From assembly GCA_963737575.1 (NCBI GenBank), contig CAVTTJ010000005.1, positions 248,001-312,000 on the forward strand: DNA of 64,000 nucleotides, read 5' to 3'. Of this stretch, positions 22,861-31,074 are shown in pieces (positions within the stretch are counted from its first letter, which is position 1; the number at the start of each line of letters is the position of its first letter). A program made the position numbers and the translations under genes. The stretch is from VRUE01 sp963737575. Lineage in GTDB: Bacteria; Actinomycetota; Thermoleophilia; Solirubrobacterales; 70-9. The notes beneath the pieces were generated by a model, which worked only from the letters and a program-made list of their open reading frames with translations, was not told the DNA's origin and searched no databases.

Positions 22861-23427
22861 TTAAGTCAAGTTTTGGTCAAGCGCTCCCTCGAGCTCGAGT
22901 AGGGCCTGCTTCATCGGCAGGCCGCCGCCGTAGCCGCCGAGCCCGCCGCCGGTGCGGAGCACGCGGTGGCAGGGGACGACGATCGGGATCGGGTTCGAGC
23001 CGCAGGCCGACCCCGCGGCGCGGACCGCGCGCTCGTTGCCGGCGCTGGCGGCCACCTGCATGTAGCTGCGCGTCTGGCCGTAGGGAATGCGGTTGATCGC
23101 CCGCAGCACACGACGCCGGAAGTCATGGCTGAATCGCCAGTCGAGCGGCAGGTCGAACTCGGTCAGGTGCCCGTCGAAGTAGAGCTCGAGCTCGCGCCTC
23201 GCATCGTCTAGCTGGGCGGAGGACTCGAGGACCCGGGGCGAGACCCGCGCGGCGAGGTCTTCGAGGAGCTCGTCCGCCCCCTGCTCGGGCAAGCCGACCC
23301 GGACCAGGCCCCGTCGGGTGCTCGCCAGAAGCAGCTCGCCGAATGGCGAGTCCGTGGTGGTGTAGGCGACGTCGAGCAGCCCCTCCTCCGAGGCTCTCTC
23401 GGTCAGTCTCCTCAACTCTGCCCTCAT
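22861..23427 (-). CDS. ogt: Methylated-DNA-protein-cysteine S-methyltransferase
   Basis: Suicide repair enzyme that takes O6-alkyl groups from guanine (and O4 from thymine). The active-site motif PCHR is in NPIPIVVPCHRVLRTGG; the helix-turn-helix and Arg finger region (NRIPYGQTRSYMQVA) and the C-terminal GGYGGGLPMKQALLELEG are intact. The start ATG at 23427 has GAGAAAGGAG in front and overlaps the sigma-factor stop by 4 bases (ATGA), so the two are translated as a coupled pair. Confidence 0.93.
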   Translation of the reverse strand: MRAELRRLTERASEEGLLDVAYTTTDSPFGELLLASTRRGLVRVGLPEQGADELLEDLAARVSPRVLESSAQLDDARRELELYFDGHLTEFDLPLDWRFSHDFRRRVLRAINRIPYGQTRSYMQVAASAGNERAVRAAGSACGSNPIPIVVPCHRVLRTGGGLGGYGGGLPMKQALLELEGALDQNLT

Positions 23428-23885
23428 GCCAGCTCCTTTCTCAGTCTCTTGATCCCCTCGTGAAGGCTGCGCCGCGCCGCCTCGGGCGAGCACCCGAGCG
23501 CGGCGGCGATCTCGGAGTGGGGGAGATCGGCCCCGAAGCGGAGGGCGACGGCGGCCCGCTGCTTCGGCGGCAGCGCCCCGACCATCTCCCAGATCCCCTC
23601 GCCCGGCTCGGGATCGAACGTCGTGGCCTCCACCGGCTCGGCGATCGGCAGCGGCCGGCGCCCGTTGGCCCGGTGATGGTCGATCGCCTTGCGGTGGGCG
23701 ATCGTCAGCAGCCAGCCGCGCAGATTGCCGGCGTCGCGGAGCCTGGGGTAGGCGCGGAGCGCCGCCAGGAAGGTCTCCTGGAAGCAGTCCTCGGCCTCGG
23801 CGCGGCCGACGGCTCCGCGCAGCGTCGCCATCACGACCCTCGCGTGCTCGTCGATCAGTGCCTGGAACGGTGGAAGCTTGGTCAC
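23424..23885 (-). CDS. ECF-type RNA polymerase sigma factor
   Basis: Region 2 (AEDCFQETFLAALRAYPRLR, GNLRGWLLTIAHRKAIDHHR) and region 4 (LPPKQRAAVALRFGADLPHSEIAAALGCSPEAARRSLHEGIKRLR) are complete, as in extracytoplasmic-function sigma factors. No anti-sigma gene is adjacent; instead it is coupled by ATGA overlap to the alkylation-repair gene ogt, suggesting control of a DNA-damage response. GTG start. It diverges from nadC across a region carrying a strong palindrome. Confidence 0.86.
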   Translation of the reverse strand: MTKLPPFQALIDEHARVVMATLRGAVGRAEAEDCFQETFLAALRAYPRLRDAGNLRGWLLTIAHRKAIDHHRANGRRPLPIAEPVEATTFDPEPGEGIWEMVGALPPKQRAAVALRFGADLPHSEIAAALGCSPEAARRSLHEGIKRLRKELA

Positions 23886-23923
23886 TCAACCGATTAAACG
23901 CTGCCGCGGCCGCGAACGTGAGG

Positions 23924-23968
23924 AGCGAACGCACTTTGTCCCGGTATGCGGGACAAACTGCGTTCGCT
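23924..23968. promoter_or_regulatory. 20-bp-arm inverted repeat between sigma factor and nadC
   Basis: Arms 23924-23943 and 23949-23968 are complementary except for one position and flank a 5-base loop (GTATG). It sits 22 bases before the nadC start and about 40 bases from the divergent sigma start. No T-run follows on either strand, so an operator or 5'-leader hairpin is more likely than an intrinsic terminator. The regulator is unknown. Confidence 0.6.
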
Positions 23969-23990
23969 GTTACGAACTAGGCTGCGGGCG

Positions 23991-24836
23991 ATGGTGGGTG
24001 AGGACGCAGACGAGCTCTCGGCCGCGGTCGCCCGGGCGCTCGCCGAGGACCTGGGCCCCGGCGACGTGACGACCGAGGCGACCGTCGCCGACGGCGCCCG
24101 TGGCAGGGCGAGGATCGTCCAGAAGCAGCCCGGGGTGGTCTTCGGGCTCGCCGCCGTCGCCGAGACGATGCGCCAGTGCGCGATCGAATCGGTCGACAAC
24201 CTCCTCGTCGAGGGCCGGTGGCGGGACGGCGTCCCTGTCGACGTCCTGCTGGCGGCCGGGCCGGCCGCCGGCCTCCTCGCCGCTGAGCGGACAGCCCTCA
24301 ACTTCCTCGGGCACCTCTCGGGCGTCGCGACGCTCACCGCCCGCTTCGTCGAGGCGGTGGCCGGGACCGGAGCGCGGATCCTCGACACCCGCAAGACGAC
24401 CCCGGGCATGCGCCGCCTCGAGCGGGAAGCGGTCGCGGCGGGGGGCGGGGTCAACCACCGCTTCGGGCTCTTCGACGCGATCCTGATCAAGGAGAACCAC
24501 GTGGCACTCGCCGGCGGGCTCGCCGAGGCGGTGGGCGCCGCCCGAGCCGCCAGGCCCGACCTCGCGGTCGAGGTCGAGTGCCGCGACCTCGATGAGGTGA
24601 CGGCTGCCCTTGGCGCCGGGGCCGACCGTCTGCTGCTCGACAACATGGGCCCCGATGGCCTGCGCAGCGCGGTCGCCGCACGCGGCGACACCGGGGCTCA
24701 GCTCGAGGCCTCCGGCGGCGTCGACCTTCAGAACGTGCGCGAGATCGCCGAGACCGGTGTGGACCTGATCTCGGTCGGCGCCCTGACGCACTCGGCGCCA
24801 CGGCTCGACCTCAGCATGCTGATCGAGCCGCTCTAG
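23991..24836 (+). CDS. nadC: Nicotinate-nucleotide pyrophosphorylase (carboxylating)
   Basis: Quinolinate phosphoribosyltransferase of de novo NAD synthesis: quinolinate plus PRPP gives NaMN. Conserved segments include LAEDLGPGDVTTEA, ERTALNFLGHLSGVAT, the Arg/Lys substrate site in LDTRKTTPGMRRLER and GGGVNHRFGLFDAILIKENH, and the C-terminal LEASGGVDLQNVREIAETGVDLIS. I take the ATG at 23991 as start; an upstream ATG at 23946 would lie inside the palindrome. nadA is 2.1 kb away and nadB is absent from the window. Confidence 0.94.
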   Translation: MVGEDADELSAAVARALAEDLGPGDVTTEATVADGARGRARIVQKQPGVVFGLAAVAETMRQCAIESVDNLLVEGRWRDGVPVDVLLAAGPAAGLLAAERTALNFLGHLSGVATLTARFVEAVAGTGARILDTRKTTPGMRRLEREAVAAGGGVNHRFGLFDAILIKENHVALAGGLAEAVGAARAARPDLAVEVECRDLDEVTAALGAGADRLLLDNMGPDGLRSAVAARGDTGAQLEASGGVDLQNVREIAETGVDLISVGALTHSAPRLDLSMLIEPL

Positions 24837-24839
24837 GGC

Positions 24840-25182
24840 TCAGCGCTGGACGACGATCGTCAGCTTCATTTCCTTCGGGTGGACGGTGCAGATCAGCTTG
24901 TAGACACCGGCCTTGCTGAAGGTCTTGGCGAAGTTGACGCCGTTGCTCTTGGTCGTGTCGGAGTGGAACCCGCCGCCCGGCCCCGACTTCTTGAAGACGT
25001 TGTGCTTCTTCTTGCCGGTCCAGTCGAACCTGACCTTGGTCCCCGACGCCGACCGTCTTGCTAGAGGGAGAGAAGAAGTTGTCGCCGATCGTGATCGTCG
25101 CGGCCGACGCCGAGCTTGCCAGCGCGGGGATCGCCAGCAGAGCCGCGATCGCTATCAGGGGGACGATTGTGAGCTTGCGCAT
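24840..25182 (-). pseudogene. Plastocyanin-like cupredoxin, single-base frameshift
   Basis: The reading frame starts at 25182 behind a strong GGAGGAGG site with a signal peptide (MRKLTIVPLIAIAALLAIPA) and TITIGDNFFSPSSKTVGVG. Then one extra G (GGGG, 25041-25044 in plus coordinates) shifts the frame. Reading past it gives the rest of a type I copper domain: FDWTGKKKHNVFKKSG, NFAKTFSKAGVYKLICTVHP, ending KEMKLTIVVQR at 24840. Cu ligands His, Cys, His and Met are all present. The coherent downstream frame means either a very recent mutation or a sequence error. Confidence 0.75.
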
Positions 25183-25242
25183 CCAGGCCTCCTCCGGGTC
25201 GGTTGCGGGTAGTACGCGGCTTCCGCGTCGAAGGTTCATCTC

Positions 25243-26088
25243 CTACTTCAGCAACCGCGAGAGACGCCGGTCCTTGAGGATCCGGCCGCCGGTCTGCTCG
25301 GTCGGACAGTAGTTGGTCTGGTGCTCGGAGAAGAAGACCGCCTCGATCGTCGTCCCGCAGCGCGGGCAGGGCTCGCCCTCGCGCCTGTGGACCTTCAGCG
25401 GCATCGGCAGCTTGTCGGGCAGCTCAGGGCCTATCGTCTCCTCATAGTGGTCGATTGCGGCGCCGAGGACGCCGAGCGCCTCGTGTAGGCGGCCGACCTC
25501 CTCGGCGTCGAGCTCGGCGCCCTGCTTGAACGGCGAGAGCCGCGCCTCCCAGAGGATCTCGTCGACCCACGAGCGCCCGATCCCGGCGATATCGCGCTGG
25601 TGGCGAAGCAGCGGGTGGAGGTGGCGGGGCTGGTCGATCAGCGCCGAGAGCTGCTCGAGCGGGGGGCGCGGCCACGCTTCGGGGCCGAGAGTCGCGACCG
25701 CCTCGTCCTCCTCGACCGCATCGGCCGCCAGCAGCTTCGCCCAGGCGCGCTGCCTGGTGCCGAACTCGCGCAATCGCAGCTCGCGCCCATCGGCGAGCCT
25801 GATCAGGATCCGCGCGGCGCGGTCTTTCATCGACGCCCGCTTCCCGGACACCCGCAGGCGGCCGGCAGACATCAGGTGGATCAGGAGCGCGAGGTCGCCG
25901 AACTCGACTACCGGCATCTTGCCCACGCGGCGCACGGCGGTGACGCTCCGCCCGGCCAGCTCCTCGAGCGGCGGCTCGAACGTCTTCATAACGTTCATCC
26001 CCGGCGCAAGCACGGACTCGACCTCGGCTCCGGCGACGGCGGCGTCGAGTCGCCTCGCGGTTATCTCCACCTCGGGCAGCTCAGGCAT
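25243..26088 (-). CDS. Formamidopyrimidine-DNA glycosylase family protein (Fpg/Nei)
   Basis: Bifunctional base-excision repair glycosylase/AP lyase for oxidised bases. The N-terminal MPELPEVE supplies the catalytic Pro1 and Glu2, the lysine is in RRVGKMPVVEF, the H2TH region is DIAGIGRSWVDEILWEARLSP, and a C-terminal zinc finger (CPRCGTTIEAVFFSEHQTNYC) is intact. Fpg and Nei subtypes are not separable by eye. The cupredoxin lies downstream on the same strand, and nadA diverges upstream. Confidence 0.9.
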   Translation of the reverse strand: MPELPEVEITARRLDAAVAGAEVESVLAPGMNVMKTFEPPLEELAGRSVTAVRRVGKMPVVEFGDLALLIHLMSAGRLRVSGKRASMKDRAARILIRLADGRELRLREFGTRQRAWAKLLAADAVEEDEAVATLGPEAWPRPPLEQLSALIDQPRHLHPLLRHQRDIAGIGRSWVDEILWEARLSPFKQGAELDAEEVGRLHEALGVLGAAIDHYEETIGPELPDKLPMPLKVHRREGEPCPRCGTTIEAVFFSEHQTNYCPTEQTGGRILKDRRLSRLLK

Positions 26089-26210
26089 GTCCCAAGTCTG
26101 GCGGGTGGATAGACTTTGGGCAGTTCATTCGACTGGACTCAGGCTTCCAGGCCATGCCAGCGAACATAAGACCAGCCGGCCCCATCGGGGTCGATCGGAG
26201 GCAACCGCCC

Positions 26211-27224
26211 GTGAGAGAGCTACCGACGATCAACGAACCGGTACCGATGCTCGACCTCGCGCCCGAGGAGATCGAGCTGCTGTCGGCGGAGGTCCGCGCC
26301 CTGGCCGAGGAGCGCGACGCCGTCATCCTCGCCCACAACTACCAGGTGCCCGAGATCCAGGATGTCGCCCACTTCACCGGCGACTCGCTCGGGCTCTCGC
26401 GCCGCGCCGCCGCCGACGGGGCGTCGACGATCGCCTTCTGCGGCGTCCACTTCATGGCCGAGACGGCCTCGATCCTCTCGCCGCGCAAGACGGTCCTGAT
26501 CCCCGACCCCGATGCCGGGTGCTCGCTCGCCGACTCGATCACCGCCGAGGAGCTGCGCGAGTGGAAGGGCAAGCACGGGCCCGATGCGGTGGTCGTGATG
26601 TACGTGAACACGTCGGCCGAGGTCAAGGCCGAGACCGACTACTGCTGCACCTCCTCCAATGCGGTCAAGGTCGTCGAGCACATACTTCGCGAGCACGGCC
26701 CGGAGACCGAGATCCTGTTCGGCCCCGACATGTGGCTCGGCGCCTACGTCGAGCGTGAGGTCGGCCGCTCGATGCACGTCTGGCCCGGCGAGTGCCACGT
26801 CCACGCCGGGATCCGGCCCGACGACATCGCCGAGCGCCGCGCCGCGCATCCCGGCGCCGAGTTCCTCGTCCATCCCGAGTGTGGATGCGTCACCCAGGTG
26901 ATGGAGTACGTCGCCGCCGGCGAAGTCGAGGAGGAAGGGGTTCACATGCTCTCGACCGGGCAGATGCTCGACTACGTCGAGCGCCACCCGGAAGGCGAGT
27001 TCATCGTCGCCACCGAGAACGGGATGCTCCACGCGCTGCGGCAGGCGGCGCCCAACGTCAGCCTCGTCGAGGCCAACAGGATGGCCTACTGCAAGTACAT
27101 GAAGATGATCACCCTGCCGAAGCTGCGCGACGCGCTGCTGGAGATGAAGTTCGAGGTCAGCGTGCCCGAGGAAATCGCCGAGCGTGCGCGGATTCCGATC
27201 GAGCGCATGGTCGCGATCGGGTAG
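26211..27224 (+). CDS. nadA: Quinolinate synthase A
   Basis: [4Fe-4S] enzyme condensing iminoaspartate with dihydroxyacetone phosphate to quinolinate. Cluster cysteines are plausible in FCGVHFMAE, the CC pair of DYCCTSSNAV, and HPECGCVT. Other conserved sites are LAHNYQVPEIQDVAHFTGDS, IPDPDAGCSLAD and the C-terminal NRMAYCKYMKMITLPKL. I prefer the GTG at 26211 because CGGAGG lies nine bases upstream; an in-frame ATG at 26154 would add 19 residues. No aspartate oxidase gene is nearby. Confidence 0.94.
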   Translation: MRELPTINEPVPMLDLAPEEIELLSAEVRALAEERDAVILAHNYQVPEIQDVAHFTGDSLGLSRRAAADGASTIAFCGVHFMAETASILSPRKTVLIPDPDAGCSLADSITAEELREWKGKHGPDAVVVMYVNTSAEVKAETDYCCTSSNAVKVVEHILREHGPETEILFGPDMWLGAYVEREVGRSMHVWPGECHVHAGIRPDDIAERRAAHPGAEFLVHPECGCVTQVMEYVAAGEVEEEGVHMLSTGQMLDYVERHPEGEFIVATENGMLHALRQAAPNVSLVEANRMAYCKYMKMITLPKLRDALLEMKFEVSVPEEIAERARIPIERMVAIG

Positions 27225-27273
27225 TGGTGAATAGAGTCAGCCCCGGCCCGCGCGCAGGAAGAAACCCGATTCC

Positions 27274-29119
27274 TTGGACCAGATAACCCCCGAGCAGAGG
27301 ACGAGCCCCGAGCAGCTCCACGAGCTGGCGCAGCAGCTCCGGGTCGACTCGGTCCGCGCCGCCGCCGCCGCGGGCTCCGGCCACCCGACGTCCTCGATGT
27401 CGGCCGCCGACCTGATGGCGGTCCTGCTCGCCGGCCACCTCCGCTACGACTTCGACGCGCCGGAGAGCCGCGCCAACGACCACCTCGTCTTCTCCAAGGG
27501 CCACGCCTCGCCCCTGCTCTACTCGATGTACAAGATGGCGGGGGCGATCGACGACGAGGAGCTGCTCACCTTCCGTGAGTTCGGCTCGCGGCTCCAGGGC
27601 CACCCGACGCCGGAGATCCCGTGGGTCGACGTGGCGACCGGCTCGCTCGGCCAGGGCCTGCCGATATCGGTCGGGATCGCCCTCGCCGGCGCCCGCCTCG
27701 AGCGCGCCGACTACCGGGTCTGGACCCTCTGCGGCGACTCGGAGCTCGCCGAGGGCTCGATGTGGGAGGCCTTCGAGCACGCCGGGCACGAGCGGCTCGA
27801 CAACCTGATCGCGATCGTCGACGTCAACCGCCTCGGCCAGCGCGGCCCGACGATGCACGAGTGGGACACCTCCTCCTGGGCGGCCCGGGCGGCGGCCTGC
27901 GGCTGGGACGTGCAGGAGATCGACGGGCATGATCTCGACGCGATCGAGGCCGCCTACTCGGCCGCCGAGGCAGCCGACCGCCCGGCGGCGATCTTCGCCA
28001 GGACCAAGAAGGGCGCCGGCGTCGCCGCTGTCGAGGACAAGGAGGGCTGGCACGGAAAGCCGCTCGAGGACCCCGACGCGGCGGTTGAGGAGCTCGGCGG
28101 CGTCCGCTCCCTGCGGATCGAGGTGCGCGCGCCCGGGGAGGCGCCGTCCTACGAGATCTCCCGCGGGGCGGTCGAGCGGCCCGCATATGAGGTCGGCGAG
28201 AAGGTCGCGACGCGTGGGGCATACGGCGACGCCCTCGCCTGGCTCGGCTCGATCGACGAGCGGGTGGTCGCCCTCGACGGCGAGGTCGGCAACTCGACCT
28301 ACGCCGAACGGTTCGCGGCCAAGCATCCCGACCGCTTCTTCGAGATGTACATCGCCGAGCAGCAGATGGTCGCCGCCGCGGTCGGCCTGCAGACCCGCGG
28401 ATGGAGGCCGTTCGCCTCCTCCTTCGGCGCCTTCCTCAGCCGCGCCTACGACTTCGTCCGCATGGCCGCAATCTCAGACGCCGACCTCAAGCTCTGCGGC
28501 TCCCACGTCGGCGTCTCGATCGGGCCCGACGGGCCCTCGCAGATGGCGCTCGAAGACATCGCCTCGCTGCGGGCGGTGTTCGGCAGCGTCGTCCTCTACC
28601 CGTCCGACCCCAACCAGACCGTGCAACTGCTCGACGCGATGCGCGAGCACCGCGGGATCAGCTACATGCGGACCACGCGCGGCGCGACCCCGGCGATCTA
28701 CGGCCCCGAGGAGCGCTTCGGGATCGGCGGCAGCCACACGGTCCGTTCCGGCGAGGACGACGAGATCACGCTGATCGGCGCCGGCATCACCCTGCACGAA
28801 TGCCTCGCCGCCGCCGACCAGATGGGCGAGAAGGGGGTCGCCGCCAGGGTGGTCGACCTCTACTCCGTGAAGCCGGTCGACGCCGAGACGATCCTCAGGG
28901 CGGCCGGCGAGACGCGGGCGTTGATCACCGTCGAGGACCACTGGCCGGAGGGGGGGATCGGCGAGACCGTCGCCGGCGTCCTCGCCGCCGCGGGCTCCTC
29001 GAAGCCGCTTGAGGAGCCTCGCGGTCCAGGGGCGCCCCGGAAGCGGGCCGCCCGACGAGCTGCTTGCCGCGGCCGGGATCGACGCGGCGGCCATCGTCGC
29101 CGCCGCATCTGCTGTATAA
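27274..29119 (+). CDS. tkt: Transketolase, apparent +1 frameshift near the C-terminus
   Basis: TPP-dependent enzyme of the pentose phosphate pathway. The TPP domain (GSGHPTSSMSAADL, FSKGHASPLLYSMY, GSLGQGLPISVGIA, GDSELAEGSMWEA) and the pyrimidine domain (MYIAEQQMVAAAVGLQ) are intact, as is the C-terminal domain up to about position 29010. There one extra base puts the frame into an unrelated Arg-rich extension. In the next frame the expected end reads LRSLAVQGRPGSGPPDELLAAAGID and stops at TAA 29117-29119. The uncorrected frame would run to 29256, overlapping ftsE. TTG start, inferred from family fit. Confidence 0.88.
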
Positions 29120-29227
29120 GCGTTTGCTCATCATTCGCTAAGCTCTCGCCAACCTTGATCTGGGCGGGGAGTTGCGTGGCCGGCGCCGCGCAGGAGTCAA
29201 CCTCTATCCGGAGAAGGGACCGCGGCA

Positions 29228-30070
29228 ATGGCCAGAGCGAGAAAACGTGGGCATGATCGAAGCGGTGGCGAGAGCCACGGCTCGCGTCGCGGCGGCAAGC
29301 CGATCGTCGAGATGCGCGACGTGACCAAGGTCTATCCCGGCGGCCACATGGCGCTCGACCGGGTCTCGCTGGCGATCGGCCGCGGCGAGTTCGTCTTCCT
29401 CGTCGGCCCGACCGGCTGCGGCAAGTCGACCCTGATCAAGCTCCTGATCCGGGAGCTCGAGGCGAGTGAGGGCAGCGTCCGGATCGCGGGCCGCGACATC
29501 GGCGCGCTCTCGGAGAAGAGGATCCCGCAGCTGCGGCGCAACATCGGCACCGTCTTCCAGGACTTCAAGCTGCTGCCGGACCGCACCGTCTACGACAACG
29601 TCGCCTACGCGCTGCAGGTGATCGGCGCGAGCCGCGCGACGATCCGCACCCAGGTCCCGGAGATCATCCGCCTCGTCGGGCTCTCGACCAAACTCCACAA
29701 CTTCCCGGACCAGCTCTCGGGCGGCGAGCAGCAGCGCGTCTCGATCGCCCGCGCCTTCGTCAACCACCCGCCGCTGCTGCTGGCCGACGAGCCGAGCGGG
29801 AACCTCGACCCGGTCACCTCGATCGGGGTGATGCAGCTGCTCTACCGGATCAACAAGACCGGGACGACGGTGCTGGTCGTCACCCACGACCGTGAGATGG
29901 TCGACAACATGCGGCGGCGGGTGATCGAGCTCTACGAGGGCCGCGTCGTCCGCGACGAGGTCAGCGGCGGCTACACCGAGGAGTCGACCACCGAGTTCGG
30001 GCTGCGGATGCGGGCCGAGATGGGGGTCGCGCCCGAGGGCCAGACCAACGGCCACGACACCCTGTTCTGA
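29228..30070 (+). CDS. ftsE: Cell division ATP-binding protein FtsE
   Basis: Cytoplasmic ATPase of the FtsEX complex, which activates cell-wall hydrolases at the division site. Walker A GPTGCGKST near residue 60, signature LSGGEQQR, Walker B LLLADEPSGNLDP and FtsE-typical VFQDFKLLPDRTVYDNVAYAL are present. It carries a 27-residue basic N-terminal extension and a roughly 40-residue C-terminal tail beyond the usual 230. A GAAGGGA site precedes the ATG. Its TGA overlaps the start of mini-gene copy 2. Confidence 0.95.
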   Translation: MARARKRGHDRSGGESHGSRRGGKPIVEMRDVTKVYPGGHMALDRVSLAIGRGEFVFLVGPTGCGKSTLIKLLIRELEASEGSVRIAGRDIGALSEKRIPQLRRNIGTVFQDFKLLPDRTVYDNVAYALQVIGASRATIRTQVPEIIRLVGLSTKLHNFPDQLSGGEQQRVSIARAFVNHPPLLLADEPSGNLDPVTSIGVMQLLYRINKTGTTVLVVTHDREMVDNMRRRVIELYEGRVVRDEVSGGYTEESTTEFGLRMRAEMGVAPEGQTNGHDTLF

Positions 30071-30138
30071 TGAGCGCGGAGCGAGCAAGCGTGCATCTCT
30101 GGTTCTCCGCGCCGCGAGCGAAGCGCGAGGGATTCTGA
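30070..30138 (+). CDS. Mini-gene (22 aa), copy 2, between ftsE and ftsX
   Basis: Reads MSAERASVHLWFS and ends RAKREGF. Its ATG overlaps the ftsE stop (TGATG) and its TGA overlaps the ftsX ATG (TGATG), so three consecutive frames are linked by one-base overlaps. GAGG within its last codons is 7 bases from the ftsX start and is the only ribosome site for ftsX. Same cassette as at 16154 and 43766; product function unknown. Confidence 0.62.
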   Translation: MSAERASVHLWFSAPRAKREGF

Positions 30139-31067
30139 TGTCGAGACTCCTGTTCTTCATCCGCGAGGCATTCCGGGCGCTGCGCCGCAACGGGGCGCCG
30201 AGCATGGCCGCGATCGTCACCACCGTCGTCACGGTCGTCCTGCTCGGGGTGCTGATCCCGATCTTCCAGACGACCCAGGCGAAGAGCGAATCGGTGCGCT
30301 CGAGCCTCGAATTCCGGGTCCCCGTCTACGACGATGCGACGAAGGCCGAAATCAACGGCCTCCAGCACAAGCTCGAAGCGATTCCCCACGTCGAGTCGGT
30401 GCGCTTCATCACCAAGTCCGAGGCGCTCGAAGAATTCAAAGGCTCCTACGGCGAGAGCAAAGTCGAAGAATCGATCACCCAGCTGCACGGCTACAACCCG
30501 CTGCCGGGGAACTTCTCGGTCAAGCCCGACGACGCCGCCAATCTGGAATCGACGCGGACGGCGGTCGCCCCGCCGGGTCCCGACGGCAAGCCGCAGCCGA
30601 TCTCGCCGATCATCAACGCCGAAACCCCGACCTTTCAGCAGCAGCAGGGCGCGAAGAAGATCGCGCAGGTGACGAGCGCGCTGAAAATCGTCCTCACGGT
30701 GATCACCGCGCTCCTGATCGCCGCCTCGCTGATGCTGGTCAGCAACACGATCAGGCTCTCGATCTACACGCGCCGCCGCGAGATCGAGGTCATGCGGCTG
30801 GTCGGGGCGACGCGCTGGTTCATCCGCTGGCCGTTCATGATCGAGGGGGTGGTCGTCGGATTCGCGGGCGGCCTGATCGCGATACTTATCCTGTGGCTGG
30901 GCAAGATCACGATCGTCGACCCGCTCAGCAGCACCTTCAGGTTCCTGGAAACGCAGAACACGAGCGCCGTCTCGTTCCCGGCGCTGGTGGCGATCCTTTT
31001 CGCCGCCTCGGTGCTGGTCTCGGCGGTCGGCTCGGGCGTGACGCTGCGCCGCTTCCTGAAGGTCTGA
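30138..31067 (+). CDS. ftsX: Cell division protein FtsX
   Basis: Membrane partner of FtsE. Topology is as expected: a first helix (MAAIVTTVVTVVLLGVLIPI), an extracellular domain of about 150 residues, then three helices in the FtsX/MacB permease domain (LTVITALLIAASLMLVSNTIRL, WPFMIEGVVVGFAGGLIAIL, FPALVAILFAASVLVSAVGS). IRLSIYTRRREIEVMRLVGAT is the conserved coupling motif. It is followed after 7 bases by a secreted PDZ peptidase, a plausible functional partner in wall turnover. Confidence 0.93.
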   Translation: MSRLLFFIREAFRALRRNGAPSMAAIVTTVVTVVLLGVLIPIFQTTQAKSESVRSSLEFRVPVYDDATKAEINGLQHKLEAIPHVESVRFITKSEALEEFKGSYGESKVEESITQLHGYNPLPGNFSVKPDDAANLESTRTAVAPPGPDGKPQPISPIINAETPTFQQQQGAKKIAQVTSALKIVLTVITALLIAASLMLVSNTIRLSIYTRRREIEVMRLVGATRWFIRWPFMIEGVVVGFAGGLIAILILWLGKITIVDPLSSTFRFLETQNTSAVSFPALVAILFAASVLVSAVGSGVTLRRFLKV

Positions 31068-31074
31068 GCGCGCC

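Noticed and set aside
23946..23990. Upstream ATG at 23946 as the nadC start
   Set aside because: The added residues are unlike NadC and fall inside the palindrome; the ATG at 23991 gives a conventional N-terminus.
29120..29256. Transketolase extending to 29256 and overlapping ftsE
   Set aside because: The extension is Arg-rich and unlike the family, while the alternative frame gives a normal C-terminus ending at 29119.
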